Of a DNA stretch of 64,000 nucleotides, positions 28,322 through 36,681 are shown in pieces (position 1 is the stretch's first letter; each line of letters opens with the position of its first letter). This stretch comes from Bdellovibrionales bacterium CG10_big_fil_rev_8_21_14_0_10_45_34 (lineage in GTDB: Bacteria > Bdellovibrionota > Bdellovibrionia > Bdellovibrionales > 1-14-0-10-45-34). Both the position numbers and the translations under genes were made by a program. Below the pieces are notes generated by a model. The model did no database searches, was not told the origin of the DNA, and was given only the letters and a program-made list of their open reading frames with translations. The stretch spans positions 352,868 to 416,867 of the forward strand of contig PEZS01000011.1 of NCBI GenBank assembly GCA_002778785.1, read 5' to 3'.

Positions 28322-29007
28322 TAGAATCGAGGTAGGTTAAAGTCGCCGCGAAAGCTCGTGAGACCATTTTTCAAATCTTGCTTAACTTTTTGATGCCCAA
28401 GAACTGAATCTTTGCCATCTTTGTTGTTAAGGGCCAGTGATTCACTTTGTAGCTTAAGCATTTGTCCATTTACTCTTAATAGCTGATTTAGAGTGTGAAG
28501 AATTTGAGCATTTACTTCAGCATTCATTCTAGCAGCTCCCTTGGGAGAAGCTTGTCTACTTTGAATAGAAATTTTCACAGCATTTTCCTCTTGAAGGCGG
28601 CTATACTCTTTTGAAGCATTAACCATCTTCAGACTTTCAGCTACACTTTGGTCATGAAGAAGTTGCAAAGCAGCTTCCTCACTCTTGGGAATAGCCCCAT
28701 AAATCTGATTGACTGAGTTCATTGCTGTCTGAAATGTTCTTAGCTCTTCTAAAATTCTTTCATCTTTAACGGGTAACGAATTCATGAGACCGATGGAATT
28801 CTCAATACCTTGATTAATTAATCGAATATACTGATCACTATTCTTTGCCTGATCAATCATTAATTTTAACTGCTGATATCGCTTGATATTTTCTGCGAGT
28901 ATCTTTGCTAAATATGCAGCATTGGCCCAGCCAGCACCGCCATCACCCCAAAATGCTTTGGACTCAAAAGGAGTAAAAGCGATTGATGAGACAATTAATC
29001 CAACCAT
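28321..29007 (-). CDS. virB5: VirB5/TrbJ-like periplasmic pilus protein
   Basis: A signal sequence ends near ESKA-FWGDGG. The mature protein is a long helical coil with IKRYQQLKLMIDQAKN and a Gln/Asn-rich C-terminus (LLRVNGQMLKLQSESLALN), typical of TrbJ. It is a minor pilus or periplasmic component. The start at 29007 leaves a weak ribosome site, and translation probably couples to VirB4. It follows VirB4 by 11 bp. Confidence 0.7.
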   Translation of the reverse strand: MVGLIVSSIAFTPFESKAFWGDGGAGWANAAYLAKILAENIKRYQQLKLMIDQAKNSDQYIRLINQGIENSIGLMNSLPVKDERILEELRTFQTAMNSVNQIYGAIPKSEEAALQLLHDQSVAESLKMVNASKEYSRLQEENAVKISIQSRQASPKGAARMNAEVNAQILHTLNQLLRVNGQMLKLQSESLALNNKDGKDSVLGHQKVKQDLKNGLTSFRGDFNLPRF

Positions 29008-29018
29008 AAATTTATTTC

Positions 29019-31439
29019 TTATGATGCCTCCTTAGTTTTGTTTGCAAGCTTTGATAAAATTTCGATCTTCGACAAGTTAGGAAACTGCGATTGCAAGTCT
29101 TGAATTTGAGACTTGTCATGGCCGTCACTTGTACAAATCCAGTAGCTTAATGGGTCTGGCGTTAACCTTAAAACGGCACGGTTTTCGTCTTGGAGATAGT
29201 AAAATTCAGAATATTTTCCTTTAACTATTTCTAAACTTTTTATCACTTCAATTTCGTTGTCATTTAAGTCCATTGCTTCTTGAAAATCTTTCCAATCAAT
29301 CTTTCTCTGTCTTAAAACAAAGATGCTTGTAGTGTTTGGAAAAATTGCATTCTTAATTTCTTGACTAGAAAGGAAATCTTTATAGTTTTGACTGATGCAC
29401 CAAATTCCTCCATTGAATTTTCTAAAAGTTCGGTAGGCTTCTAGTGTAAAACTAAGCCCACTTTTTGTTTCAAATAACTTCCACGCTTCATCAATGATAA
29501 GTAGATAAGGTCGTTTCAAATCATTTGCAGCCTCATTTTTTATGAAATCAGTTAGAAGGAGTAGAAACACGTTCTGTAGGTCTGGATAAGTATCCAATCC
29601 TTTTATTTCAATTGTTACCAAGTCCTTTGAGAGCTGAATATTCGTATGACCATCAAGCATTTTTCCGTAAGCTGTTTGACCCGTCCATGAATACAATATT
29701 TCAGCATAGTCCTTTAATGCTTTATTGGAGTGGGACTTTAAAGTTTCTTTGAAATCAGAAAGTGTGGGTGCTTTTTCTTTGCAGCGATTGTATGTCAAAA
29801 AGATAGCCTCTTCTAATAAAGCCTTATCACGCTTGGGCAGTCCATTCGAGTCATCTTCCTTGATAATAGATTCGAGTGCCCCTAAGATCAGCTTTACCTT
29901 TGTTGGTGATGGTAGTTTTTCTCCTTTGGGTAAATCAAACATATTAAGGCAAATATTTGAATCAAGATTCAAATTAATGAATTCTCCATCTAAAACATCA
30001 AGCAATGTTTCAGAAGAGGCACCGTTATCAATCCACACAATTTTTGGAGTAGGACTCTGCCCATAAAATTGAAGCATAAGCTGAGATATCGTGAAGCTCT
30101 TACCAGCTCCCGAACCACCAAAGATGAGTCCATTCCAATTTGGCAATTCTTTCGCAAATGGATCAATTGAAAATAAGACGCTATCCCTATTTGGTAGTAA
30201 GCAGACTGGTTTTTTATTTCCTCTCCAATAGTCAAACATGGTCGTAAGGTGGGAGGCATTGCTTGATTTAACTTTTTTCTCTCGTGAAAAGTCACATACT
30301 CCTGGGGCATTTTTAAAAAACAGGTCTAGTGTTGGTAATGTTTCAATCACACCTTCACAGCCACCCATTTGACGTAATGCTTTTAGAATTTCATCTCCCA
30401 TTTGATCAAGCTTTTCTTTATCCTTTGCAGAGTAGTATATACTTGTCTCCATTGAGATAAGTTTTTCGGAACCCTCAAGTAATTCTCGGATAAGGCCTTC
30501 AATTTGCTCTAGTTGGGATTCCGACTCAATATCAGTAACGTGCCCATTTCCAGATGCCATACTATTTGTAAGTCTTCTCTGTACTTGTAAGCGATCTGCT
30601 TCCTTTTTCTGCTCTAAGACCTTAATCGTTTGAACTATTTTGTAGTGGAATGGCAGTTTCGTTAAAATTTCCGCCATTGCTGCTTGAGTTTGTCCTTCTG
30701 GCAAAGTTTTTAAACTTACACAACGGGTAAGGAGATTACCAATCCTAAGAGTATCGTTATCGACAAAAACATCTGTTAAGGTCACCTGAGATGAAAAACT
30801 TTGCTGATTAATTTCTGAAAACTCTCGTAAATTGGGAACTCCAACTCTCTCACTTCGATCTGAGTTAAAATACTCAAAAACAAGTTTGAACCATTGTTCT
30901 GAGTTTAACCTCGACGGATTGAAATTCATTTGTCTTAAGCTTGATTCAATAGTCTTAATCTGTCTTTCAAAGTAAAAAAGAGATGCTTGAAATGATTCCT
31001 GAGTGATCTGTTCAAAATGATCCTGTTTTTGCCAAAATTTTCTTTTGGATAATTGCCTATGCTGGCTCCGTACGAAAATGTAGAGATCGGGATTATAAAA
31101 TCCTCCATCATTAGCAATTTCTTCAAATTGATCAAAGCGAGCTTTTGAAATTGGCTTATAAATTTCCAACGACTCAGTAGATGTACTTTTATGAGCATTC
31201 AAAATTGATTCAATATTAGCCTTTACATCATAGACTAATTGAATTTTCATTCCTTCATCTAAAGAAACAAGAAGCGTTTCAAATTTTTTACTTAGATTGT
31301 TAATGGCTTCATTTGAAGCTGATGAGATATCAGCTCCATTTATTTTAAAGCCTAGTCCTAATGAGCCATCCATGAAAACCATATAGTCATGATGAAAATG
31401 CCAATATGGTAGCTTGTTCGCTAGAGTGTTATTCGACAT
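29019..31439 (-). CDS. virB4: VirB4/TrbE ATPase
   Basis: This 806-residue ATPase is the conserved energy-providing subunit of type IV secretion. Walker A is IFGGSGAGKSFTISQ (near residue 440) and Walker B is YLLIIDEAWKLF. A C-terminal signature WCISQNYKDFLSSQEIKNA precedes the sensor region. An AGGAA lies 5 bases before the ATG at 31439. The gene ends 11 bp before VirB5. Confidence 0.92.
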   Translation of the reverse strand: MSNNTLANKLPYWHFHHDYMVFMDGSLGLGFKINGADISSASNEAINNLSKKFETLLVSLDEGMKIQLVYDVKANIESILNAHKSTSTESLEIYKPISKARFDQFEEIANDGGFYNPDLYIFVRSQHRQLSKRKFWQKQDHFEQITQESFQASLFYFERQIKTIESSLRQMNFNPSRLNSEQWFKLVFEYFNSDRSERVGVPNLREFSEINQQSFSSQVTLTDVFVDNDTLRIGNLLTRCVSLKTLPEGQTQAAMAEILTKLPFHYKIVQTIKVLEQKKEADRLQVQRRLTNSMASGNGHVTDIESESQLEQIEGLIRELLEGSEKLISMETSIYYSAKDKEKLDQMGDEILKALRQMGGCEGVIETLPTLDLFFKNAPGVCDFSREKKVKSSNASHLTTMFDYWRGNKKPVCLLPNRDSVLFSIDPFAKELPNWNGLIFGGSGAGKSFTISQLMLQFYGQSPTPKIVWIDNGASSETLLDVLDGEFINLNLDSNICLNMFDLPKGEKLPSPTKVKLILGALESIIKEDDSNGLPKRDKALLEEAIFLTYNRCKEKAPTLSDFKETLKSHSNKALKDYAEILYSWTGQTAYGKMLDGHTNIQLSKDLVTIEIKGLDTYPDLQNVFLLLLTDFIKNEAANDLKRPYLLIIDEAWKLFETKSGLSFTLEAYRTFRKFNGGIWCISQNYKDFLSSQEIKNAIFPNTTSIFVLRQRKIDWKDFQEAMDLNDNEIEVIKSLEIVKGKYSEFYYLQDENRAVLRLTPDPLSYWICTSDGHDKSQIQDLQSQFPNLSKIEILSKLANKTKEAS

Positions 31440-31746
31440 ATATTTTCCTATTTCGTTTTGTTTCAGAATGATCAGTCTCACCAGCACTTAAACGGCCCGG
31501 CTCCATGTGAAAGCGGATTAAGTGGATCAAATAGTTCTCAGGCTTATTTCTTTTTATAAAAAATAGAACGAGGGCCATGATAATTGGTATGACAAAGACC
31601 ATCACCGTTCCAAAGGGTGTTTGACCGAATATCAAATTCATAATCGCCGCAAAGAGAAGGACAAAAAGAAGATCATGGGCCTCAAGGCCCACGATCTTGA
31701 TTTTTGCATCTAATCTTCGATGAACACTAGATGAGTTTAATTCCAT
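31429..31746 (-). CDS. virB3: VirB3/TrbD-like inner-membrane protein
   Basis: This 105-residue protein has two adjacent hydrophobic helices (DLLFVLLFAAIMNLIFG and VMVFVIPIIMALVLFFI), as in VirB3/TrbD. The tail is basic. It overlaps virB4 by 11 bp and virB2 by one base. Confidence 0.75.
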   Translation of the reverse strand: MELNSSSVHRRLDAKIKIVGLEAHDLLFVLLFAAIMNLIFGQTPFGTVMVFVIPIIMALVLFFIKRNKPENYLIHLIRFHMEPGRLSAGETDHSETKRNRKIYVE

Positions 31747-32054
31747 TATTGACCTGCTGCTGACTGAAACCAGCCAATTATATGTGGTGCCATGAATCCG
31801 ATAATCGAGCAGACAATTACCATGATGATTCTACCTTTAGCGGCACCATCACCTGTTAGGGCAAGGATGACTGCATAGACAAGTCCTAGTACGCTCACCA
31901 ACGGTAATATGACAGTAATAAGCTTCGTCGTGAGTCCTTGCATCTTCGATTCAAAGCCTCCTGCAAATTGTGCGTGAGCAAGATCAGGCATGAAAGCCAC
32001 AAAAGCAACAAGTGCAATCATGAACGCCATTGAAATCATATTTTCCTTATTCAT
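31746..32054 (-). CDS. virB2: VirB2/TrbC pilin
   Basis: This is a 102-residue prepilin. The signal peptide ends AHA-QFAG. Two hydrophobic helices (VILPLVSVLGLVYAVILAL and IIMVIVCSIIGFMAPHIIG) are separated by the short polar loop GDGAAKGR, the classic VirB2 layout. The start overlaps the upstream gene by 8 bp. It forms the conjugative pilus. Confidence 0.85.
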   Translation of the reverse strand: MNKENMISMAFMIALVAFVAFMPDLAHAQFAGGFESKMQGLTTKLITVILPLVSVLGLVYAVILALTGDGAAKGRIIMVIVCSIIGFMAPHIIGWFQSAAGQ

Positions 32055-32391
32055 TGTTCATCCCCATAACTAAAGTTTTTGAGTAAGGCCCGAAATCAAC
32101 ATAGACATCACCCTTAGTTTGTTTCGATGAGAATCCTTCACCAATAACTTTGCGTTGATGAAATTTTCCATCTTTCTTGATGACAACTTCAGCACGATAG
32201 AGAACATCTTCGCTTTGAGATCCCGTTGGCTTTAGGTAATATTGAGTATCTGGGTGAATATCGAGCTTGAGTCGATATTCTGCAAATTTCTCATCATAAA
32301 AAGCAACTCCAGCAGGAAGATTTTTATTTGTATTTTTGTCATACCACCATAGAAGTAGTGGCTTAGTTTGTTTTGCTTGTTCTGTTTTCAT
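32047..32391 (-). CDS. hypothetical protein at the head of the T4SS genes
   Basis: This 114-residue cytoplasmic-looking protein is beta-rich (LLLWWYDKNTNKNLPAGVAFY, shortened to WWYDKNTNKNLPAG) and has no known domain. It overlaps virB2 by 8 bp and is cotranscribed with it. GGAGAAA lies 3-4 bases before the ATG. It might be a regulator or an assembly factor of the channel. Confidence 0.55.
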   Translation of the reverse strand: MKTEQAKQTKPLLLWWYDKNTNKNLPAGVAFYDEKFAEYRLKLDIHPDTQYYLKPTGSQSEDVLYRAEVVIKKDGKFHQRKVIGEGFSSKQTKGDVYVDFGPYSKTLVMGMNNE

Positions 32392-32459
32392 ATTTTCTCC
32401 AAAATTTAATTAAAGCTTTCCAATGCCAACCAGTGAGTTATTTATTTAGCTGAATCCTC

Positions 32460-32804
32460 CTAAGCACACTCTGGCTCTTGCAGATGAATGAAGTCATTTC
32501 TCAAACGATCTAGGGCAGATGAGAGCATCTTTTTTACTGCTACGGATGAAATGCAAAGGGCCTTTGATATTTCATATTCACAAAGACCTTCCCAGAATTT
32601 GAGATAGATAACAGCAAGTTCACCTGTGGGTAGGTTTGCAACTTTCTCTCGTACAATCTCAGACTCAAGGTCATTAAGTTTTAATTTTGAAAATGTGTCT
32701 TCATCGCACTTACTAGACTCTTTCAAATAGTCGATTTGAACTTGCTGATCCATGCGTTTTTGAATTTTGTGAGCTGGCCAGATTACTTCCGTTTGGTTTT
32801 TCAT
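32460..32804 (-). CDS. sigma-70 region 4-like HTH protein
   Basis: The C-terminal half matches the region 4 fold of sigma factors: LPTGELAVIYLKFWEGLCEY, then EISKALCISSVAVKKMLSSALDRLR. Region 2 is missing, so this is not a complete sigma factor. It may be a regulator of the transfer operon, which starts about 70 bp downstream. The ATG at 32804 begins MKNQTEV and lies 2 bp from the previous gene. Confidence 0.6.
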   Translation of the reverse strand: MKNQTEVIWPAHKIQKRMDQQVQIDYLKESSKCDEDTFSKLKLNDLESEIVREKVANLPTGELAVIYLKFWEGLCEYEISKALCISSVAVKKMLSSALDRLRNDFIHLQEPECA

Positions 32805-32805
32805 A

Positions 32806-32994
32806 TTATAATCCTCTATGGTTTGGCAGTTGGCTCTTGGCAGCCAAGTAAAGATGTTGCGCTTTGATTTCATTCAAGCGTTCTTCATTGATGTCTTTTC
32901 CTAGAAACTTTCCGATGGATGAAAATATTTTTCCAACGATGCGAATTGGAAAGAGAATCCCTTCTTTGAATTTTGATTTACCTAATATGCTCAT
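32806..32994 (-). CDS. small hypothetical protein (62 aa)
   Basis: GGAGG lies 5 bases before the ATG at 32994, a strong ribosome site. The protein has an amphipathic or short hydrophobic segment (LFPIRIVGKIFSSIGKFLG) and a charged C-terminus. I know no family. It is the first gene of the transfer operon, 2 bp before the sigma-like gene. Confidence 0.5.
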   Translation of the reverse strand: MSILGKSKFKEGILFPIRIVGKIFSSIGKFLGKDINEERLNEIKAQHLYLAAKSQLPNHRGL

Positions 32995-33121
32995 GACTCC
33001 TCCTCGAAGCATTTAATTGCCTTCCTGTGGAGTACATATTTCACGAGCTATGCCAGACTTGGCATTTTGGATTTTGGGAGTGATTTCAGTTATTTGGTAC
33101 GAAGAGAGTTAAGATAAAATA

Positions 33122-33166
33122 GTAGCAGAAATAGAAGCGCTACTGTGGTCGCAATAGTAGCGCTAC
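33122..33166. repeat. GTAGC/GCTAC repeat cluster, copy 1
   Basis: GTAGC at 33122, GAAGCGCTAC at 33134-33143 and the palindrome GTAGCGCTAC at 33157-33166 sit 12 and 23 bases apart. The left part AGTAGCAGAAATAG is shared with the copies at 39862-39895 and 56361-56388. It lies 130 bp upstream of the transfer operon start, as expected for an operator, and touches the last codons of the next gene. Confidence 0.5.
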
Positions 33167-33603
33167 AGTTTGCAAATTACGCGAAGGTCAGGTTTTCCAT
33201 TTCGAGGAGTTTTGTCTAATCGAAGCCTGCTTGCATAATTTCTTTGGATTTCAGCTTCAATTCGGTTCCACATTTTATCTGCATCATGTGATATGTATTC
33301 ATCACTGTGAACGCTGTCGATATCGAGGTTGAGAATTAGGCTAATATAAATATCGCTTGAATAAATGCGTTCACTCTTCATTAAATCTGTTTTTTCGATC
33401 TTTTTGATGTGAAGTTGTTTGTCAATTAGATTAAATTTTAAAAAGTTTTCAGATTTGTATGACATGTAGTACGTATCTTCAGTACGTTCAAATCTAAATT
33501 TAGACATTTGAGAGTCCATGTTAAGAATCTTGTTTTTTTCTTGCACGGACTTTAATTTATCTTCGAGTTCTCTGTATTTACTTCGCGAAACTAACCAGCA
33601 CAT
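33163..33603 (-). CDS. hypothetical protein
   Basis: This 146-residue protein has an N-terminal coiled coil (SKYRELEDKLKSVQEKNKIL) and a mixed C-terminal domain with no family that I recognise. It has no signal or membrane segment. Its end runs into the GTAGC repeat cluster. It is separated from its neighbours by about 40 bp and 170 bp and may be transcribed alone. Confidence 0.5.
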   Translation of the reverse strand: MCWLVSRSKYRELEDKLKSVQEKNKILNMDSQMSKFRFERTEDTYYMSYKSENFLKFNLIDKQLHIKKIEKTDLMKSERIYSSDIYISLILNLDIDSVHSDEYISHDADKMWNRIEAEIQRNYASRLRLDKTPRNGKPDLRVICKL

Positions 33604-33645
33604 TTTTTTTCCCTATTTATTAAATGAACTAATAAATTCTATTCG

Positions 33646-34179
33646 CTAGGAAATTTTTGTCAATAAAGCTGATTCTGAGGTTGACCGATAATAATAGAGA
33701 GCCATTGAAAGAAGTAAGATAATCGCATTCAGAGGATTCACTAAGCACATACCTAATTCGGACAATGAATAACCCACATACATTGGGTGGCTGACCCATT
33801 TGTAAATGCCACTTTTAACTAGAGATCGCTTAGCTGGTGAGATACCTAGTGAAGTGCCTAGTTCAATAGTCGCAAGGGCAACGAAGAGAAAACCAACGAT
33901 GGCTAATATATCAGAAGCAAGAAGCATTTCTTTTGTTGCATGATCTGACCCAAAGTATAAAAGCGGCATCGCTGACGATAAATAGGCCGTAATCGAAATG
34001 AGTCTTCCTGATTTTAATTGGGCAGGCTCTCGTTTGAGAAAGAAGTATCCTGCCACAAAATCTCGTAGAACTAATAGTAAGAAAAATATGAGATGAGTTT
34101 GCTGCCAGCGATATAAGGCCAGCAAGCCAAACCCAAACATCATAATTGATCCAAAATATTTTCCAGCATCTTTAATCAT
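33646..34179 (-). CDS. ICMT/PEMT-like membrane methyltransferase
   Basis: The protein has about five hydrophobic helices. The C-terminal segment LVKSGIYKWVSHPMYVGY is the signature region of the isoprenylcysteine carboxyl methyltransferase and phospholipid methyltransferase superfamily, which uses S-adenosylmethionine at the membrane. It is the last gene of a six-gene operon that also holds a secreted protein, a hydrolase and a two-component pair. I infer that it may modify a signal molecule, but phospholipid methylation is equally possible. Its ATG overlaps the preceding stop by one base. Confidence 0.65.
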   Translation of the reverse strand: MIKDAGKYFGSIMMFGFGLLALYRWQQTHLIFFLLLVLRDFVAGYFFLKREPAQLKSGRLISITAYLSSAMPLLYFGSDHATKEMLLASDILAIVGFLFVALATIELGTSLGISPAKRSLVKSGIYKWVSHPMYVGYSLSELGMCLVNPLNAIILLLSMALYYYRSTSESALLTKIS

Positions 34180-34532
34180 TAGATTCCCGGTTCTGATCTT
34201 TCTCTTAAACTTGTGAACTCAGGCATTTTGATCACTCTAATAAGAGCATCTTGACCACCGATAGCTTCAATGTAGCGAAGTGCATGTCGGGCAAAAGCCT
34301 CTTTGAATTGCTCTTCTGTTTTGATCTGTGGAAAAGTTGCATCTTCTTGGCTTCCTTCAAATGTAAAGCCTTGAGCATCTAACTTTTGTTTCATCTCAAT
34401 CAGTCTCATGATTGCAGCTTCTTCAGCTTCTATTGATAGAGGCTCTGAATCTTGAGCATAACTGTAGATTGTCTGTGATATAGCTCCAACGGCCAATAAA
34501 ATGGATAATAGTCTTAACATTGTTTTCATCAT
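34179..34532 (-). CDS. small secreted protein, possible signal precursor
   Basis: This 117-residue protein has a signal peptide (LLSILLAVGAISQTIYSYA) that is probably cleaved before QDSEP. The mature part is helical, with EEAAIMRLIEMKQKLDAQGF and FKEAFARHALRYIEAIGG. It has no Cys. TAATG overlaps join it to the hydrolase upstream and the methyltransferase downstream. It could be a pheromone precursor or a periplasmic sensor accessory, but no motif proves either. Confidence 0.5.
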   Translation of the reverse strand: MMKTMLRLLSILLAVGAISQTIYSYAQDSEPLSIEAEEAAIMRLIEMKQKLDAQGFTFEGSQEDATFPQIKTEEQFKEAFARHALRYIEAIGGQDALIRVIKMPEFTSLRERSEPGI

Positions 34533-35326
34533 TATTCTCCAATCTCTTTAATAAATTGACTAATTACTTCTGCCACCTTTTTGGGTTGATCAAAGTGGAC
34601 GAAGTGACCAGCTTCTTTAATTGTTACTGTTTTATAATTTCCTGCCTCCGCATCTTTCATAAGAATGTTTGAGGGTAAAAGTTTATCTTGTTCTCCCAAA
34701 ATAAATAATCTATTGATCTGTACATTTTTAATTTCATTCAATAGTGATTCTTTTGCTGCTGATTCACTTCGCGCAGCCAAATATGATTCTGCACAAGCCG
34801 AATCATCTAGGATCATCTTTTTTCCTGAATTTACGTTAGCCTCAGAAAAATATAGCTCCCCATAAAAAGAGAACCACTCTTTATAGTTTTTATCCGTGGG
34901 TTCATTTTTAAATTTATCATTTAAAAAACTACTTTCTGAAGTTTGAATTTGATTGAAAACGTCACTAGCAGCTTCAAACACTTTTTTAGAGAATGGTGCT
35001 GCGATACAAATCAATGAGTGAACTAAGCTTGGTGACTGAAGAGCTAGGTCTGTTGCAATTATTCCACCGAATGAATGACCAATGATAATTGGATTATCAA
35101 TTTTTTCGATTTCATTCTTTAGCTCTTTTAATTGAGTAGTATAGCTAAAATCTTTGCCATCACTTGCTTGATCATCTGTGCCACTTGGATAGTAATGATA
35201 TATATCCACTCCATCTAAGAATTCAGTTACTGGGTTGAAGGATATTGGCCCAAGTCCCGGCCCGCCGGGAATAAATACAATATTTGATTTGCTTTTAGAT
35301 TGCTTTATAAGTTTTATCGTTGCCAT
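34532..35326 (-). CDS. alpha/beta hydrolase
   Basis: The oxyanion region is FIPGGPGLGPISF, and the nucleophile elbow is IIGHSFGGIIATDLAL. The catalytic acid is probably in LGEQDKLLP and the catalytic His in EAGHFVHFDQP. The protein is cytoplasmic. Esterase or peptidase substrates are possible; HGGPG-type prolyl iminopeptidases share a similar N-terminus. Its place in a sensing operon beside a methyltransferase suggests that it makes or removes a signal ester. TAATG overlaps mark coupled translation. Confidence 0.75.
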   Translation of the reverse strand: MATIKLIKQSKSKSNIVFIPGGPGLGPISFNPVTEFLDGVDIYHYYPSGTDDQASDGKDFSYTTQLKELKNEIEKIDNPIIIGHSFGGIIATDLALQSPSLVHSLICIAAPFSKKVFEAASDVFNQIQTSESSFLNDKFKNEPTDKNYKEWFSFYGELYFSEANVNSGKKMILDDSACAESYLAARSESAAKESLLNEIKNVQINRLFILGEQDKLLPSNILMKDAEAGNYKTVTIKEAGHFVHFDQPKKVAEVISQFIKEIGE

Positions 35327-36681
35327 TACATACCCTCAATCAAGACTGCCGCTGGTCTTCCAGCTCCACGAGATTCAATTATTTCTCTGAGTTTGTATTT
35401 ATTAATGTACCTATGCAGTGTTGTCTTATGCATCTCTAGGAGTGATGCTGCTAAGGTTCTGTTCCATTTTGCTCTTTGAAGGGCATCAATGATTTGCTCT
35501 GGCCCATAGTCCTTTGTTTCATTCGTAGGAGTTGCCTTAATATCTTTGGCATTAAGTGCCTCAATTGCTGATTTGTGATCAAGACATTTTCTTTTTGAGA
35601 AAACAACAATACGCTGAATCACATTTGATAATTCTCTGACGTTTCCATTCCACCTATGAGCCTTTAATACTTCAAGACCAGATTCTTCAATTCTAAAATA
35701 TTCTCCATCGTTAAAATCTTGGATAAACATTCTTGAATAGAACTCAATATCTTCAGGACGATCTCTCAGGGCAGGTATTCTGAAAGTGAAAGCATTAAGC
35801 CTTTGATAAAGGTCGAGTCTGAATTGCTCTTCAGAAATCATTTTATCTAAATCTCGATGAGTTGCTGCAATAAAACGCAAATTTATTTTTTTGGGACTTA
35901 GCCCACCAACTGGTAAAACTTCCTTTTCTTGAATAACTCTAAGAAGCTTTGCCTGAATTGCAGCACTACAGTCACCAACTTCGTCTAAAAAGAAGACTCC
36001 GTTATGTGCCTGTTCCATTAAGCCTGCTTTGTCTGAGATAGCACCTGTAAATGAACCTTTTCTGTGTCCAAACAATTCGCTTTCTGCGGTTTCTCTCGGG
36101 ATACTGGCCATATTGGCAGCAATGACTTTTTGACCAAGTTTAGAGCCAATATATTTTGCCAAGTATTCTTTACCTGTCCCAGATTCTCCGAGAATAAGGA
36201 TAGGAGCTGTGCTATTGGCCATTAAAACCTGATCTACTTTCAGAAGTAGATTTTTCATCAGTGGCGATTGCGTTTTAAATTCAAAACCAGAGTTTTTACT
36301 TATCGCAGACTTTCTTGTCAGGATGCTGGCAATGGCCTGCCTAATTGATGACTCGGAGTCCTCATCTTTTGTAATAAAGTCAACGAGATGTCTTCTCGTT
36401 GCCTCAACAACTCTTTTTGTATTTTGGTCACTGCTTAGAACAATGATTGATGTAAGTGGTTTTTCGTCTTGAATATAATCTATAAGAGATATTCCATCTA
36501 AGGCCTGACCTTCAAAGTTTAGATCAATAATTGCGGCAATAAATTCATTGCTCTTAACTAGAAGCCTTGCTTCTTCGACTGATGAGGCAATTTCAACATT
36601 AAACTCATCGGATAGAAGAAACTTATTTGTTTCTAAAATGTCTCTATCGTCATCTGCTAGTAGTATAGTCGGTTTACTCAT
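35326..36681 (-). CDS. NtrC-type sigma-54-dependent response regulator
   Basis: A receiver domain (1-120) has Asp53 as phospho-acceptor in AAIIDLNFEG. The AAA+ domain has Walker A GESGTGKEYLAKY, Walker B GVFFLDEVGD, and the sigma-54 contact loop GSFTGA (a variant of GAFTGA with Ser for Ala). A C-terminal Fis-type HTH is seen in RTLAASLLEMHKTTLHRYI. The protein activates sigma-54 promoters when phosphorylated by the overlapping kinase gene. I found no clear GG-N10-GC sigma-54 box near the transfer operon, so its target is open. Confidence 0.9.
   Translation of the reverse strand: MSKPTILLADDDRDILETNKFLLSDEFNVEIASSVEEARLLVKSNEFIAAIIDLNFEGQALDGISLIDYIQDEKPLTSIIVLSSDQNTKRVVEATRRHLVDFITKDEDSESSIRQAIASILTRKSAISKNSGFEFKTQSPLMKNLLLKVDQVLMANSTAPILILGESGTGKEYLAKYIGSKLGQKVIAANMASIPRETAESELFGHRKGSFTGAISDKAGLMEQAHNGVFFLDEVGDCSAAIQAKLLRVIQEKEVLPVGGLSPKKINLRFIAATHRDLDKMISEEQFRLDLYQRLNAFTFRIPALRDRPEDIEFYSRMFIQDFNDGEYFRIEESGLEVLKAHRWNGNVRELSNVIQRIVVFSKRKCLDHKSAIEALNAKDIKATPTNETKDYGPEQIIDALQRAKWNRTLAASLLEMHKTTLHRYINKYKLREIIESRGAGRPAAVLIEGM

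Noticed and set aside
32994..33160. sigma-54 promoter upstream of the transfer operon
   Set aside because: Near matches (GG and GC 9 bases apart, or a weak -12 box) do not fit GG-N10-GC, so I do not call one.
33113..33175. GTAGC repeats as a CRISPR array
   Set aside because: The units are only 5-20 bp, irregular and palindromic, with no equal-size spacers and no cas genes.
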